Positions 40,001 through 54,800 are shown, counted from the first letter of the stretch. The stretch is 64,000 bases of DNA from Lamellibrachia columna (GCA_963662155.1 OY759263.1:913095-977094), one strand, 5' to 3'. Notes: a model not told the origin generated them from the sequence alone. Translations and numbers: made by a program.

Positions 40001-43000
40001 AATGGCAACATCTGATGTTAATGTTCAGTTAAATGTGCCCCTAACCACATCTACCATTACTACATCCATGGACCAAATGGCAACATCTGATGTTAATGTT
40101 CAGTTAAATGTGCCCCTAGCCACATCTACCATTACTACATCCATGGACCAAATGGCAACATCTGATGTTAATGTTCAGTTAAATGTGCCCCTAACCACAT
40201 CTACCATTACTACATCCATGGACCAAATGGCAACATCTGATGTTAATGTTCAGTTAAATGTGCCCCTAGCCACATCTACCATTACTACATCCATGGACCA
40301 AATGGCAACATCTGATGTTAATGTTCAGTTAAATGTGCCCCTAACCACATCTACCATTACTACATCCATGGACCAAATGGCAACATCTGATGTTAATGTT
40401 CAGTTAAATGTGCCCCTAGCCACATCTACCATTACTACATCCATGGACCAAATGGCAACATCGACAGAGACGCTCCCTTGTTGAAACAGCCGGGAGAAGT
40501 AAAGACCATCGACATCATGGTAGGTGGCAGCACTTGTCTATCAGTTTTGTTTTCTCTTCCGTAAATGGCATGTTACAAGAACTTGCTAACTAATGTCACT
40601 GCTGCTCAAGTCTACAATCAGAGGATGGTAAAACACAGATTTGTGCTATCATACCTGTTGGGTGACATACTGACATCAAAATAATTTATGGTAGCACAAT
40701 ATGGCTGGGGTCACCAATTGGTGGCCCACAGGCCAAGTCTGGCCCATCAACTGATGTTTTTTGGCCCTCATAACACTACAGTAATTGAGATGCTTAATTA
40801 ATTTGATTTTTTTGCTAGTCTCATTTCAAATAAAAAAAAAACATACCTAGTATCCACTGCAACATGCTAGCTCGTTTGTGCAACTTTTGTATGTAGTTTT
40901 TGTGAAATCATGAGACAAACTATTTAATTAGTTAATGCTTGTTCAAACTGAAGTTAAAATAGAATTGCTGAAAAATCATGATTTTCTTCCGTGGTGAAAT
41001 TTCGTAACTTTGTCGTGTGATCGGCAAGAGTCACACCCGTGATCAGCATTGACCCACACAGTGTTTACCATATTGGATATCCACTATTTTGATCCTAACC
41101 AGATCTAACGATTAAAGTCAATTCTTTCGATGATTTAAACAAAAATAGGCACTTTTTATTAAATCGGCTGCAGATGTTACATAAACTATTCACACACTAC
41201 ATATTTGGATACCACTGAACCGGATTTACGATATGCTAAATTAGTTGAAACAGTTTTAAAGTAATACAATTGTTTAAAAAGGGCGTTTTTAAATTCAATA
41301 ATTTGGCTCACTACAAAAACTAATTGGTGGCCCTTGCAATGTGGTGAATCTTCTGTCGACGATGACACTGGACTGGATGTCCTTGCAATGTGGTGAATCT
41401 TCTGTAGACGATGACACTGGACTGGATGTCCTTGCAATGTGGTGAATCTTCTGTCGACGATGACACTGGACTGGATGTCCTTGCAATGTGGTGAATCTTC
41501 TGTTGATGATGACACTGGACTGGATGTCCTTGCAATGTGGTGAATCTTCTGTTGACGATGACACTGGACTGGATGTCCTTGCAATGTGGTGAATCTTCTG
41601 TTGACGATGACACTTGACTGGATGTCCTTGCAATGTGGTGAATCTTCTGTCGATGATGACACTAGACTGGATGTCCTTGCAATGTGGTGAATCTTCTGTT
41701 GACGATGACACTGGAGTGGATATCCTTGCAATGTGGTGAATCTTCTGTCGATGATGACACTGGACTGGATGTCCTTGCAATGTGGTGAATCTTCTGTCAA
41801 CAATGACACTGGACTGGATGTCCTTGCAATGTGGTGAATCTTCTGTCGACGATGACACTTGACTGGATGTCCTTGCAATGTGGTGAATCTTCTGTCGACA
41901 ATGACACTGGACTGGATGTCCTTGCAATGTGGTGAATCTTCTGTCGACGATGACACTGGACTGGATGTCCTTGCAATGTGGTGAATCTTCTGTCGACGAT
42001 GACACTGGACTGGATGTCCTTGCAATGTGGTGAATCTTCTGTTGACGATGACACTGGAGTGGATGTCCTTGCAATGTGGTGAATCTTCTGTTGATGATGA
42101 CACTGGACTGGATGTCCTTGCAATGTGGTGAATCTTCTGTTGACGATGACACTGGAGTGGATGTCCTTGCAATGTGGTGAATCTTCTGTTGACGATGACA
42201 CTGGACTGGATGTCCTTGCAATGTGGTGAATCTTCTGTTGACGATGACACTGGACTGGATGTCCTTGCAATGTGGTGAATCTTCTGTTGATGATGACACT
42301 GGAGTGGATGTCCTTGCAATGTGGTGAATCTTCTGTTGATGATGACACTGGACTGGATGTCCTTGCAATGTGGTGAATCTTCTGTTGAAGATGACACTGG
42401 ACTGGATGTCCTTGCAATGTGGTGAGTCTTCTGTTGACGATGACACTGGAGTGGATGTCCTTGCAATGTGGTGAATCTTCTGTTGACGATGACACTGGAC
42501 TGGATGTCCTTGCAATGTGGTGAATCTTCTGTTGATGATGACACTGGACTGGATGTCCTTGCAATGTGGTGAATCTTCTGTCGACGATGACACTTGACTG
42601 GATGTCCTTGCAATGTGGTGAATCTTCTGTCGACGATGACACTTGACTGGATGTCCTTGCAATGTGGTGAATCTTCTGTTGATGATGACACTGGACTGGA
42701 TGTCCTTGCAATGTGGTGAATCTTCTGTTGACGATGACACTTGACTGGATGTCCTTGCAATGTGGTGAATCTTCTGTTGACGATGACACTGGAGTGGATG
42801 TCCTTGCAATGTGGTGAATCTTCTGTCGATGATGACACTGGACTGGATGTCCTTGCAATGTGGTGAATCTTCTGTCGATGATGACACTGGACTGGATGTC
42901 CTTGCAATGTGGTGAAACTTCTGTCGACGATGACACTTGACTGGATGTCCTTGCAATGTGGTGAATCTTCTGTCAACAATGACACTGGACTGGATGTCCT

Positions 43001-45744
43001 TGCAATGTGGTGAATCTTCTGTCGACGATGACACTGGACTGGATGTCCTTGCAATGTGGTGAATCTTCTGTCGACGATGACACTGGACTGGATGTCCTTG
43101 CAATGTGGTGAATCTTCTGTTGACGATGACACTGGAGTGGATGTCCTTGCAATGTGGTGAATCTTCTGTTGATGATGACACTGGACTGGATGTCCTTGCA
43201 ATGTGGTGAATCTTCTGTTGACGATGACACTGGAGTGGATGTCCTTGCAATGTGGTGAATCTTCTGTTGACGATGACACTGGACTGGATGTCCTTGCAAT
43301 GTGGTGAATCTTCTGTTGACGATGACACTGGACTGGATGTCCTTGCAATGTGGTGAATCTTCTGTTGATGATGACACTGGACTGGATGTCCTTGCAATGT
43401 GGTGAATCTTCTGTCGATGATGACACTAGACTGGATGTCCTTGCAATGTGGTGAATCTTCTGTTGACGATGACACTGGACTGGATGTCCTTGCAATGTGG
43501 TGAATCTTCTGTTGACGATGATACTGGACTGGATGTCCTTGCAATGTGGTGAATCTTCTGTCGATGATGACACTGGGGTGGATGTCCTTGCAATGTGGTG
43601 AATCTTCTGTTGATGATGACACTGGACTGGATGTCCTTGCAATGTGGTGAATCTTCTGTTGATGATGACACTGGACTGGATGTCCTTGCAATGTGGTGAA
43701 TCTTCTGTTGATGATGACACTGGAGTGGATGTCCTTGCAATGTGGTGAATCTTCTGTTGACGATGACACTGGACTGGATGTCCTTGCAATGTGGTGAATC
43801 TTCTGTTGACGATGACACTGGACTGGATGTCCTTGCAATGTGGTGAATCTTCTGTTGATGATGACACTGGACTGGATGTCCTTGCAATGTGGTGAATCTT
43901 CTGTTGATGATGACACTGGAGTGGATGTCCTTGCAATGTGGTGAATCTTCTGTTGATGATGACACTGGAGTGGATGTCCTTGCAATGTGGTGAATCTTCT
44001 GTTGACGATGACACTGGACTGGATGTCCTTGCAATGTGGTGAATCTTCTGTTGACGATGACACTGGACTGGATGTCCTTGCAATGTGGTGAATCTTCTGT
44101 CGATGATGACACTGGAGTGGATGTCCTTGCAATGTGGTGAATCTTCTGTTGATGATGACACTGGACTGGATGTCCTTGCAATGTGGTGAATCTTCTGTTG
44201 ACGATGACACTGGACTGGATGTCCTTGCAATGTGGTGAATCTTCTGTTGATGATGACACTGGACTGGATGTCCTTGCAATGTGGTGAATCTTCTGTTGAT
44301 GATGACACTGGAGTGGATGTCCTTGCAATGTGGTGAATCTTCTGTTGATGATGACACTGGAGTGGATGTCCTTGCAATGTGGTGAATCTTCTGTTGACGA
44401 TGACACTGGACTGGATGTCCTTGCAATGTGGTGAATCTTCTGTTGACGATGACACTGGACTGGATGTCCTTGCAATGTGGTGAATCTTCTGTCGATGATG
44501 ACACTGGAGTGGATGTCCTTGCAATGTGGTGAATCTTCTGTTGATGATGACACTGGACTGGATGTCCTTGCAATGTGGTGAATCTTCTGTTGACGATGAC
44601 ACTGGACTGGATGTCCTTGCAATGTGGTGAATCTTCTGTTGATGATGACACTGGAGTGGATGTCCTTGCAATGTGGTGAATCTTCTGTTGACGATGACAC
44701 TGGACTGGATGTCCTTGCAATGTGGTGAATCTTCTGTTGATGATGACACTGGACTGGATGTCCTTGCAATGTGGTGAATCTTCTGTTGATGATGACACTG
44801 GAGTGGATGTCCTTGCAATGTGGTGAATCTTCTGTTGACGATGACACTGGACTGGATGTCCTTGCTATGTGGTGAATCTTCTGTCGATGATGACACTGGA
44901 GTGGATGTCCTTGCAATGTGGTGAATCTTCTGTTGATGATGACACTGGACTGGATGTCCTTGCAATGTGGTGAATCTTCTGTTGACGATGACACTGGAGT
45001 GGATGTCCTTGCAATGTGGTGAATCTTCTGTTGACGATGACACTGGAGTGGATGTATTCTCATGTCTTGCAGCCGGATGAATGGTTTAGCAAAATCAACA
45101 TTGAGGTAAGGGGCTGTGTTGTGTTCCAAAGCAGGAATAGCAGATCTCACTGACCGCCTCTCTCCAGCAGACTGCTCTCCAGGCTGGCTTCATCTTTGTA
45201 TCACTTTTTATCTCCCTCACTCAAATGACGTGACAGAAACTTGTCACTTAGTGCTGTGTCAGATCTGCTATTGTTGTTTTTGTGTTGAAAATGTAGTTAA
45301 CTTAGTGTTTTTTGTGTGTGAATTTGTTGTGTATTTGTGAATGTATTTCTGTGTGGGTAGATGACTTTTGTCTTACTCTGTGAGTAGATGCCTTTTGTCT
45401 TTCTGTGTGTAGATGCCTTTTCTCTTACTGTGTGAGTAGATGCCTTTTGTCTTTCCACGTGAGTAGATGCCTTTTGTCTTTCTGTGTGAGTAGATGCCTC
45501 TGGTCTTTCTGTGTGAGTAGATGCCTTTTGTCTTTCTGTGCAAGTAGATGCCTTTTATCTTTCTCTGCTAGTAGATGCCTTTTGTCTTTCTGTGTTACTA
45601 GATGCCTTTTGTCTTTTTTGTGCGAATTGATTCCTTTTGCCACACACATGCATACACACATGCGTATGCGGCGAAACATACATGCACGCTCACACGCATG
45701 CACACGCAGGCACGCGCACGCACTCACACACACACACACCCACC

Positions 45745-45839
<95 letters not shown>

Positions 45840-48800
45840 CACAAACACACACACACACAGAAACATAACCACACACAGAAAAATGTACACATCCACAGAA
45901 ATGCATACACATTACACACCATGTACCGCTGTTTGTTGATCTCCTTTCCTGGTGAACACATGAAGGGGTTGCTTGGGAACAGATGGGTTATGATGGGTTG
46001 ATGTTGGGTTGGGTTGGCACCTCAGGGTTTATGGGGGGGTATGTTGGCTTGGGTTGTCATCTCTGGGGTTGCTTGGGAACAGATGGGTTATGATGGGTTG
46101 ATGTTGGGTTGGGTTGTCACCTCAGGGTTTATGGGGGGGTATGTTGGCTTGGGTTGTCATCTCTGGGGTTGCTTGGGAACAGATGGGTTATGATGGGTTG
46201 ATGTTGGGTTGGGTTGTCACCTCAGGGTTTATGGGGGGTATGTTGGCTTGGGTTGTCATCTCTGGGGTTGCTTGGGAACAGATGAGTTATGATAGGTTGA
46301 TGTTGGGTTGTGTTGTCACCTCAGGGTTTATGGGGGGGTATGTTGGCTTGGGTTGTCATCTCTGGGGTTGCTTGGGAACAGATGAGTTATGATGGGTTGA
46401 TGTTGGGTTGGGTTGTCACCTCAGGGTTTATGGGGGGGGTATGTTGGCTTGGGTTGTCATCTCTGGGGTTGCTTGGGAACAGATGAATTATGATGGGTTG
46501 TTGTTGGGTTGTGTTGTCACCTCAGGGTTTATGGGGAGGGGTATGTTGGCTTGGGTTGTCATCTCTGGGGTTGCTTGGGAACAGATGAGTTATGATGGGT
46601 TGATGTTGGGTTGTGTTGTCACCTCAGGGTTTATGGGGGGGGTATGTTGGCTTGGGTTGTCATCTCTGGGGTTGCTTGGGAACAGATGAGTTATGATGGG
46701 TTGATGTTGGGTTGGGTTGTCACCTCAGGGTTTATGGGGGGTTTGTTGGCTTGGGTTGTCATCTCTGGGGTTGCTTGGGAACAGATGAGTTATGATGGGT
46801 TGATGTTGGGTTGTGTTGTCACCTCAGGGTTTATGGGGGGGGGTATGTTGGCTTGGGTTGTCATCTCTGGGGTTGCTTGGGAACAGATGAGTTATGATAG
46901 GTTGATGTTGGGTTGGGTTGTCACCTCATGGTTTATGGGGGGGTATGTTGGCTTGGGTTGTCATCTCTGGGGTTGCTTGGGAACAGATGAGTTATGATGG
47001 GTTGATGTTGGGTTGGGTTGTCACCTCAGGGTTTATGGGGGGGTATGTTGGCTTGGGTTGTCATCTCTGGGGTTGCTTGGGAACAGATGAGTTATGATGG
47101 GTTGTTGTTGGGTTGTGTTGTCACCTCAGGGTTTATGGGGAGGGGTATGTTGGCTTGGGTTGTCATCTCTGGGGTTGCTTGGGAACAGATGAGTTATGAT
47201 GGGTTGATGTTGGGTTGTGTTGTCACCTCAGGGTTTATGGGGGGGGGTATGTTGGCTTGGGTTGTCATCTCTGGGGTTGCTTGGGAACAGATGAGTTATG
47301 ATGGGTTGATGTTGGGTTGGGTTGTCACCTCAGGGTTTATGGGGGGGTATGTTGGCTTGGGTTGTCATCTCTGGGGTTGCATGGGAACAGATGAGTTATA
47401 GGTGATTTATGTTGGGTTGTCAGGGGTTGCTTGGGAACAGATGAGTTATAGGTGATTTTTGTTGGGTTGGGTTGTCAGGGGTTGCTTGGGAACAGATGAG
47501 TTATAGGTGATTTATGTTGGGTTGGGTTGTCAGGGGTTGCTTGGGAACAGATGAGTTATAGGTGATTTATGTTGGGTTGGGTTGTCAAGGGTTGCTTGGG
47601 AACAGATGAGTTATAGGTGATTTATGTTGGGTTGTCGGGGTTGCTTGGGAACAGATGAGTTATATGTGATTTATGTTGGGTTGGGTTGTCAAGGGTTGCT
47701 TGGGAACAGATGAGTTATAGGTGATTTATGTTGGGTTGGGTTGTCAGGGGTTGCTTGGGAACAGATGAGTTATAGGTGATTTATGTTGGGTTGGGTAGTC
47801 AGGGGTTGCTTGGGAACAGATGAGTTATAGGTGATTTATGTTGGGTTGGGTTGTCAGGGGTTACTTGGGAACAGATGAGTTATAGGTGATTTATGTTGGG
47901 TTGGGTTGTCAAGGGTTGCTTGGGAACAGATGAGTTATAGGTGATTTATGTTGGGTTGGGTAGTCAGGGGTTGCTTGGGAACAGATGAGTTATAGGTGAT
48001 TTATGTTGGGTTGGGTTGTCAGGGGTTGCTTGGGAACAGATGAGTTATAGGTGATTTATGTTGGGTTGGGTTGTCAGGGGTTGCTTAATTAATAAAAAAT
48101 AACTTCTGTGGCGCTATGGCAAAACAGAATCATTGAACATAATCGTGAACAGGAACGTGCAGAAGTCATTATCGGAACGAGAGACAACCAAAGATTTATG
48201 GTGGAAATGCAATTTGGAATAAATATATTAGAATAGATACAGTTTATGATATGTCACCTGATTTTACAACGAAATGATCATACTTTGTACATTGAAGACT
48301 ACAAACAACTCAACACATTGACTTGACATGAACAAACAACTCAATACATTGACTGTCATGGACCAACAACTCAATAGATTGACTGTCATGGACCAACAAC
48401 TCAATAGATTGACTGTCATGGACCAACAACTCAATAGATTGACTGTCATGGACCAACAACTCAATAGATTGACTGTCATGGACCAACAACTCAATAGATT
48501 GACTGTCATGGACCAACAACTCAATAGATTGACTGTCATGGACCAACAACTCAATGCATTGACTGTCATGGACCAACAACTCAATGCATTGACTGTCATG
48601 GACCAACAACTCAATACATTGACTGTCATGGACCAACAACTCAATAGATTGACTGTCATGGACCAACAACTCAATAGATTGACTGTCATGGACCAACAAC
48701 TCAATAGATTGACTGTCATGGACCAACAACTCAATACATTGACTGTCATGGACCAACAACTCAATGCATTGACTGTCATGGACCAACAACTCAATACATT

Positions 48801-51800
48801 GACTGTCATGGACCAACAACTCAGTACATTGACTGTCATGGACCAACAACTCAATACATTGACTGTCATGGACCAACAACTCAATACATTGACTGTCATG
48901 GACCAACAACTCAATGCATTGACTGTCATGGACCAACAACTCAATGCATTGACTGTCATGGACCAACAACTCAATAGATTGACTGTCATGGACCAACAAC
49001 TCAATACATTGACTGTCATGGACCAACAACTCAATGCATTGACTGTCATGGACCAACAACTCAATACATTGACTGTCATGGACCAACAACTCAATAGATT
49101 GACTGTCATGGACCAACAACTCAATAGATTGACTGTCATGGACCAACAACTCAATACATTGACTGTCATGGACCAACAACTCAATGCATTGACTGTCATG
49201 GACCAACAACTCAATACATTGACTGTCATGGACCAACAACTCAATACATTGACTGTCATGGACCAACAACTCAATACATTGACTGTCATGGACCAACAAC
49301 TCAATACATTGACTGTCATGGACCAACAACTCAATGCATTGACTGTCATGGACCAACAACTCAATGCATTGACTGTCATGGACCAACAACTCAATAGATT
49401 GACTGTCATGGACCAACAACTCAATACATTGACTGTCATGGACCAACAACTCAATGCATTGACTGTCATGGACCAACAACTCAATACATTGACTGTCATG
49501 GACCAACAACTCAATAGATTGACTGTCATGGACCAACAACTCAATGCATTGACTGTCATGGACCAACAACTCAATGCATTGACTGTCATGGACCAACAAC
49601 TCAATACATTGACTGTCATGGACCAACAACTCAATAGATTGACTGTCATGGACCAACAACTCAATAGATTGACTGTCATGGACCAACAACTCAATAGATT
49701 GACTGTCATGGACCAACAACTCAATACATTGACTGTCATGGACCAACAACTCAATGCATTGACTGTCATGGACCAACAACTCAATACATTGACTGTCATG
49801 GACCAACAACTCAATACATTGACTGTCATGGACCAACAACTCAATACATTGACTGTCATGGACCAACAACTCAATACATTGACTGTCATGGACCAACAAC
49901 TCAATGCATTGACTGTCATGGACCAACAACTCAATGCATTGACTGTCATGGACCAACAACTCAATAGATTGACTGTCATGGACCAACAACTCAATGCATT
50001 GACTGTCATGGACCAACAACTCAATGCATTGACTGTCATGGACCAACAACTCAATGCATTGACTGTCACACATTAATTAGTGTGTAAACATGATAAGGTA
50101 ATCATGTTCTGTAAACAGAGTGATTGACATGTGTAATCAATTACAATGAACAGGTGAAGGTTTACATTGGGACCAACAAGCAGCCGAAGGTGATCAATCT
50201 GCGTGACATCAGTGACGACATGCCTACACAGTTCATACGCACCGCCGCTAACACATTCGAGTTCAAGGCAACAGTCGAGTACACAGGAATAGTGGAGGGT
50301 GTTCTACGCTATCACCCCTTCCTCTATGACCATGAAACCTACCCCTCAGATGCCAATGACCTTAGAGGTTTGTACCAGTTAACTGTAGGAAACCACACAC
50401 ATTAGTTAGTGTGTTAACATGATAAGGTAATCATGTTCTGTAAACAGTGTGATTGACATGTGTAATCAATTACAATGAAGTTAGTGTATTAATAGTTACA
50501 GTAATAAATAAATATATTGAACATGTAATTAAGTTAAATTCAAAACGGTATTTATATTAAATTGATTTTAATAAAACTAATTGAATTGAAACTGTGGTAA
50601 TATTTTATTTGAAAAGCGTAACTTTTTACCGTAAACAGGATATCCCAGTGTGATGTATTTGTAATAATAATAATATACTTTATTTATTCACCATCAAATC
50701 CGGGACTAGTGCCCCGTTCACGGGTGATTACAAATCGGCGAACTTTTAAGAGACATAAAGTTGTAAGTTGTAACTGATATGGCCTCAGTCAAACCAAACT
50801 GTGACTGGCAGTAACTCTGTAATGTCCCACTGCTGGTTGTCACCAACGTCTCCCTCCCCGGGAACCACTTGTGTTGACAGCGGAGGCAGACCCCGAAGAT
50901 GACCACGACTATGCAGCGTCTGATGTACGGCCTGCTAGAGGGCGCCGTCCTATCTTCGAGTGTTACTGGAACGGCCGTCTCATCCCGTACAGCTTCGTCG
51001 ACGAGTGAGTAGTCCCAGTGACGCCCTCTTCACGACCGGTCGTCTCTCTCTATATACTATGACGCAAGACTATTCCTACTTAGTTCCCCAATCTAACAAT
51101 CAGTCAATTCTTTCAATGATTTTAACAAAAGTCTGCACTCTTTTATTAAACTGACTTGTGTCATTTAAACTATTCACATGCTACAGATCTGACTTTTATT
51201 AAACTGACTGTGTCATTTAAACTATTCACATGCTACAGATCTGACTTTTATTAAACTGACTGTGTCATTTAAACTATTCACATGCTACAGATCTGAACAT
51301 TTAAACTATTCACATGCTACAGATCTGACTTTTATTAAACTGACTGTGTTATTTAAACTATTCACATGCTACAGATCTGACTTTTATTAAACTGACTGTC
51401 ATTTAAACTATTCACATGCTACAGATCTGAACATTTAAACTATTCACATGCTACAGATCTGACTTTTATTAAACTGACTCATTTAAACTATTCACATGCT
51501 ACAGATCTGACTTTTATTAAACTGACTGTGTTTGTCATTTAAACTATTCACATGCTACAGATCTGACTTTTATTAAACTGACTGTCATTTAAACTATTCA
51601 CATGCTACATATCTGACTTTTATTAAACTGACTGTGTTTGTCATTTAAACTATTCACATGCTACAGATCTGACTTTTATTAAACTGACTGTGTTTGTCAT
51701 TTAAACTATTCACATGCTACAGATCTGACTTATTAAACTGACTGTGTTTGTCATTTAAACTATTCACATGCTACAGATCTGACTTATTAAACTGACTGTG

Positions 51801-54800
51801 TTTGTCATTTAAACTATTCACATGCTACAGATCTGACTTTTATTAAACTGACTGTGTTTGTCTTTTAAACTATTCACATGCTACAGATCTGAACATCAAC
51901 GAACCTGATTCCAGGGGCAAAAATAGACGCTATCACAGAGAGGTGGAAAATTGTGGGTCCGGGCAAGGGAGGTTCTATTTTAGTACACGTAGGGACTAAC
52001 AATGCAGAGAGGGAGGGTACAATTGCTATAGTTAGGAAATACAGGCAGTTAGTTACAAGAGCTAAGCAGACACGGGTTGAGCAGATAATTCTGTCAGGGA
52101 TTCTACCGGTAATGGGAAGCAGAGGACAGGGATATCAAAATTGCCAGAGGATGGCAATTAATACATTAGTTCAGCAACTATGTAGGGAAGAGGAAGGATC
52201 CGTGGGGATGTTTTGTTTCAAGGGCTGATATGTACATGAGGGATGGGCTTGATCTTAGTGGAAAGGGTGAAGCGATGTTTGCTGATGACGTCTCGGCAGC
52301 AGTTGAAAGTCGCATGGGAAGCATACAAAATATTTTTGGTAGCAAGCATTGTTTAAACTAAAAGCGCACAGGGTTTACTTAGTGGTGCCTCAAAAAGGAC
52401 GAGGCCACTATTACACAAAAACCAGTAACAATGTGTCCGGAAAACATTTCTGAAGCTGGATATAAATGTGTGTGTTTAAATGCAAGGAGTATAGTAAATA
52501 CCAAAAACAAATTAAACGTTATGGTAGAAGATATTAACCCTCACATAATTGGTATAACCGAATCATGGGCCAACACAGACATACCAGATGCTGAAAGACA
52601 TACCAGATGCTGAATTAGGACTGACAGGATACGTAATGTTTAGGATAGACCGAATAGGAAGAAGGGGAGGGGGAGTTATTTTATATGTTAAAGAATCTAT
52701 TCAGGCTTACGAAATAAAATTAGAAAGGGAAGCAAATTGCGATAAAGTTGTTTGGTGCAAAATACAGTTACAGGAAATACAGTTACAGGAAATACAGTTA
52801 CAGGAAATACAGTTACAGGAAATACAGTTACAGGAAATACAGTTACAGGAAATACAGTTACAGGAAATACAGTTACAGGAAATACAGTTACAGGAAATAC
52901 AGTTACAGGAAATACAGTTACAGGAAATACAGTTACAGGAAATACAGTTACAGGAAATACAGTTACAGGAAATACAGTTACAGGAAATACAGTTACAGGA
53001 AATACAGTTACAGGAAATACAGTTACAGGAAATACAGTTACAGGAAATTTGACATTAACTTGGATTAGTTTACCGAAGTCCAAACATAAACAAAGAGGAT
53101 AACAGAAAATTACAAAACGCTATAAAGGAAGTGAGTAAAGGGGAATGTATCATAATGGGAGATTTCAATTACGGACACATACAATGGAAATCTGTAGAGA
53201 GTACAGGGGATGAGGACCAACAGTTTCTACTTTTAATTCAGAATAGCTTCCTTACTCAACACACGCTAGAACCAACCAGGGGAGAGAATGTATTGGATTT
53301 ACTTTTGTCTTAAAAAAATTCATTAATGGACAATGTCAAAATACATGAACCATTGGGTAACAGTGATCATAATCAAATACATTTTGACACCAAAGTAAAA
53401 TCAGAAAGTACAAATAAAAACAAACAGGAAAAACTTCCACAAAGGTAAATATAAAGATATGAGAAAATACTTAGCAAAGCTAGATTGAATAACATGCTGC
53501 GGAACAAGACCACAGTTGAATGTTGGAACATTCTAAAATATGAAATTGAGAGTATCATTGATAAATTTGTTCCATTGAAAAAACAAGGAAAAGCATACAA
53601 GCAGACTATGTTGAGGGTTTATAGGCGTACCAAAAAAAGATGACGACTACACAAAATACAAAGAGGCACTTAATGCAGCTACGAATGAAATTAGACAATA
53701 TAAAAGAAGCTATGAGCAAAAATTAGCATGTAACATAAAAAAATAACAGGAGGAGCTTTTTATGTATATATCGGGAGTAAACAAAACATACAGAGACAAG
53801 GTTGGACCTCTAGAAGACAGTGCTGGAAATATAATATAATTTCAGGAGGCAAAATCAAACTACTTAGGGCAGTTAATTGTAACTCTAGAAATGATAGCTA
53901 AGAAAATAAAGGCAGTGAAGTACAATAAATCACCTGGAATTCCTCAAAAATTACTAATGGAAACAGTAGAACAAATTAGTATACCACTTGCAAGAGTGTT
54001 CAACTTGTCATTAAAAGAGGGAGTGGTTCCTGTTGAATGTAAAGAAGCAAACATCATACCATTATTTAAAAAGGGTTTGAGAAATTAGTCAGAGAATTAC
54101 ATTCCAGTGAGTTTAACATCAAAGATTTTTAAATTATTAGAAAGGTTAACCGAAGACCATATGGTGGATTTCCTTGTTAGGCATAAATTATTAAAACCAT
54201 CTCAACATGGATTCCTAAAAGCCAGGTCATGCTTAACGAGAGACTCGGGTCGGATTTGACGGATTTTTTACAATAAAATGAATTTCGAGTTGTTGCCATT
54301 TCCGTGTATAAATATTATTCAACTTGCCATTCATGTAAGTTGCACTGTTGAAATAAACACGTTTCTGTCATAAAACATCTTTTGAAAGATGCCTATCATT
54401 GCTAAGTCTTTGTTTTTGTCAAATGAACCGAGACTAATGGAACATTAGGTGATTTTCCGCGATTCCATGCCGAAAAACGCTGCCATTCCAACATGGCGCA
54501 TATCACGGGAAAGCCCCATATTCGCTCTGCATGATGGTACAAACAGTTTTTAAATGTGTGCGGCGGGTATCCGTATAATTCTGATTATAAATGACCACTT
54601 TTGAACTATCTCGGCGACAAAGGAATGGGGAATCCCACGACGATTCGCCGGACAGCATCACGTGATGTCGGATTCCCTCAAATCAAGCACTCTAATTGGT
54701 TTTAATACTAATTTCCATCCTCTGACGTCAGCTTGAATTGCCAGCTACGTTCGATTCGATCAACTTTTCGTGCGTTTCGTTAATTTATATCGCTTTGTAA

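Noticed and set aside
38910..40484. Open frames [19 protein letters not shown]...
   Set aside because: Wrong frame of the exon 9 array; the true exon frame in each unit reads [12 protein letters not shown].
40690..41330. hAT-type element around the 49-bp array
   Set aside because: AATTGGTGGCCC at both sides is in direct, not inverted, orientation; not enough for a firm call.
41186..45043. 1,285-codon open frame on the minus strand
   Set aside because: Made only of the 49-bp repeat, which is stop-free in three minus frames; no start context or protein motif.
48264..50076. About 600-codon frames on both strands
   Set aside because: Periodicity of the 30-bp minisatellite in an intron of SMCHD1.
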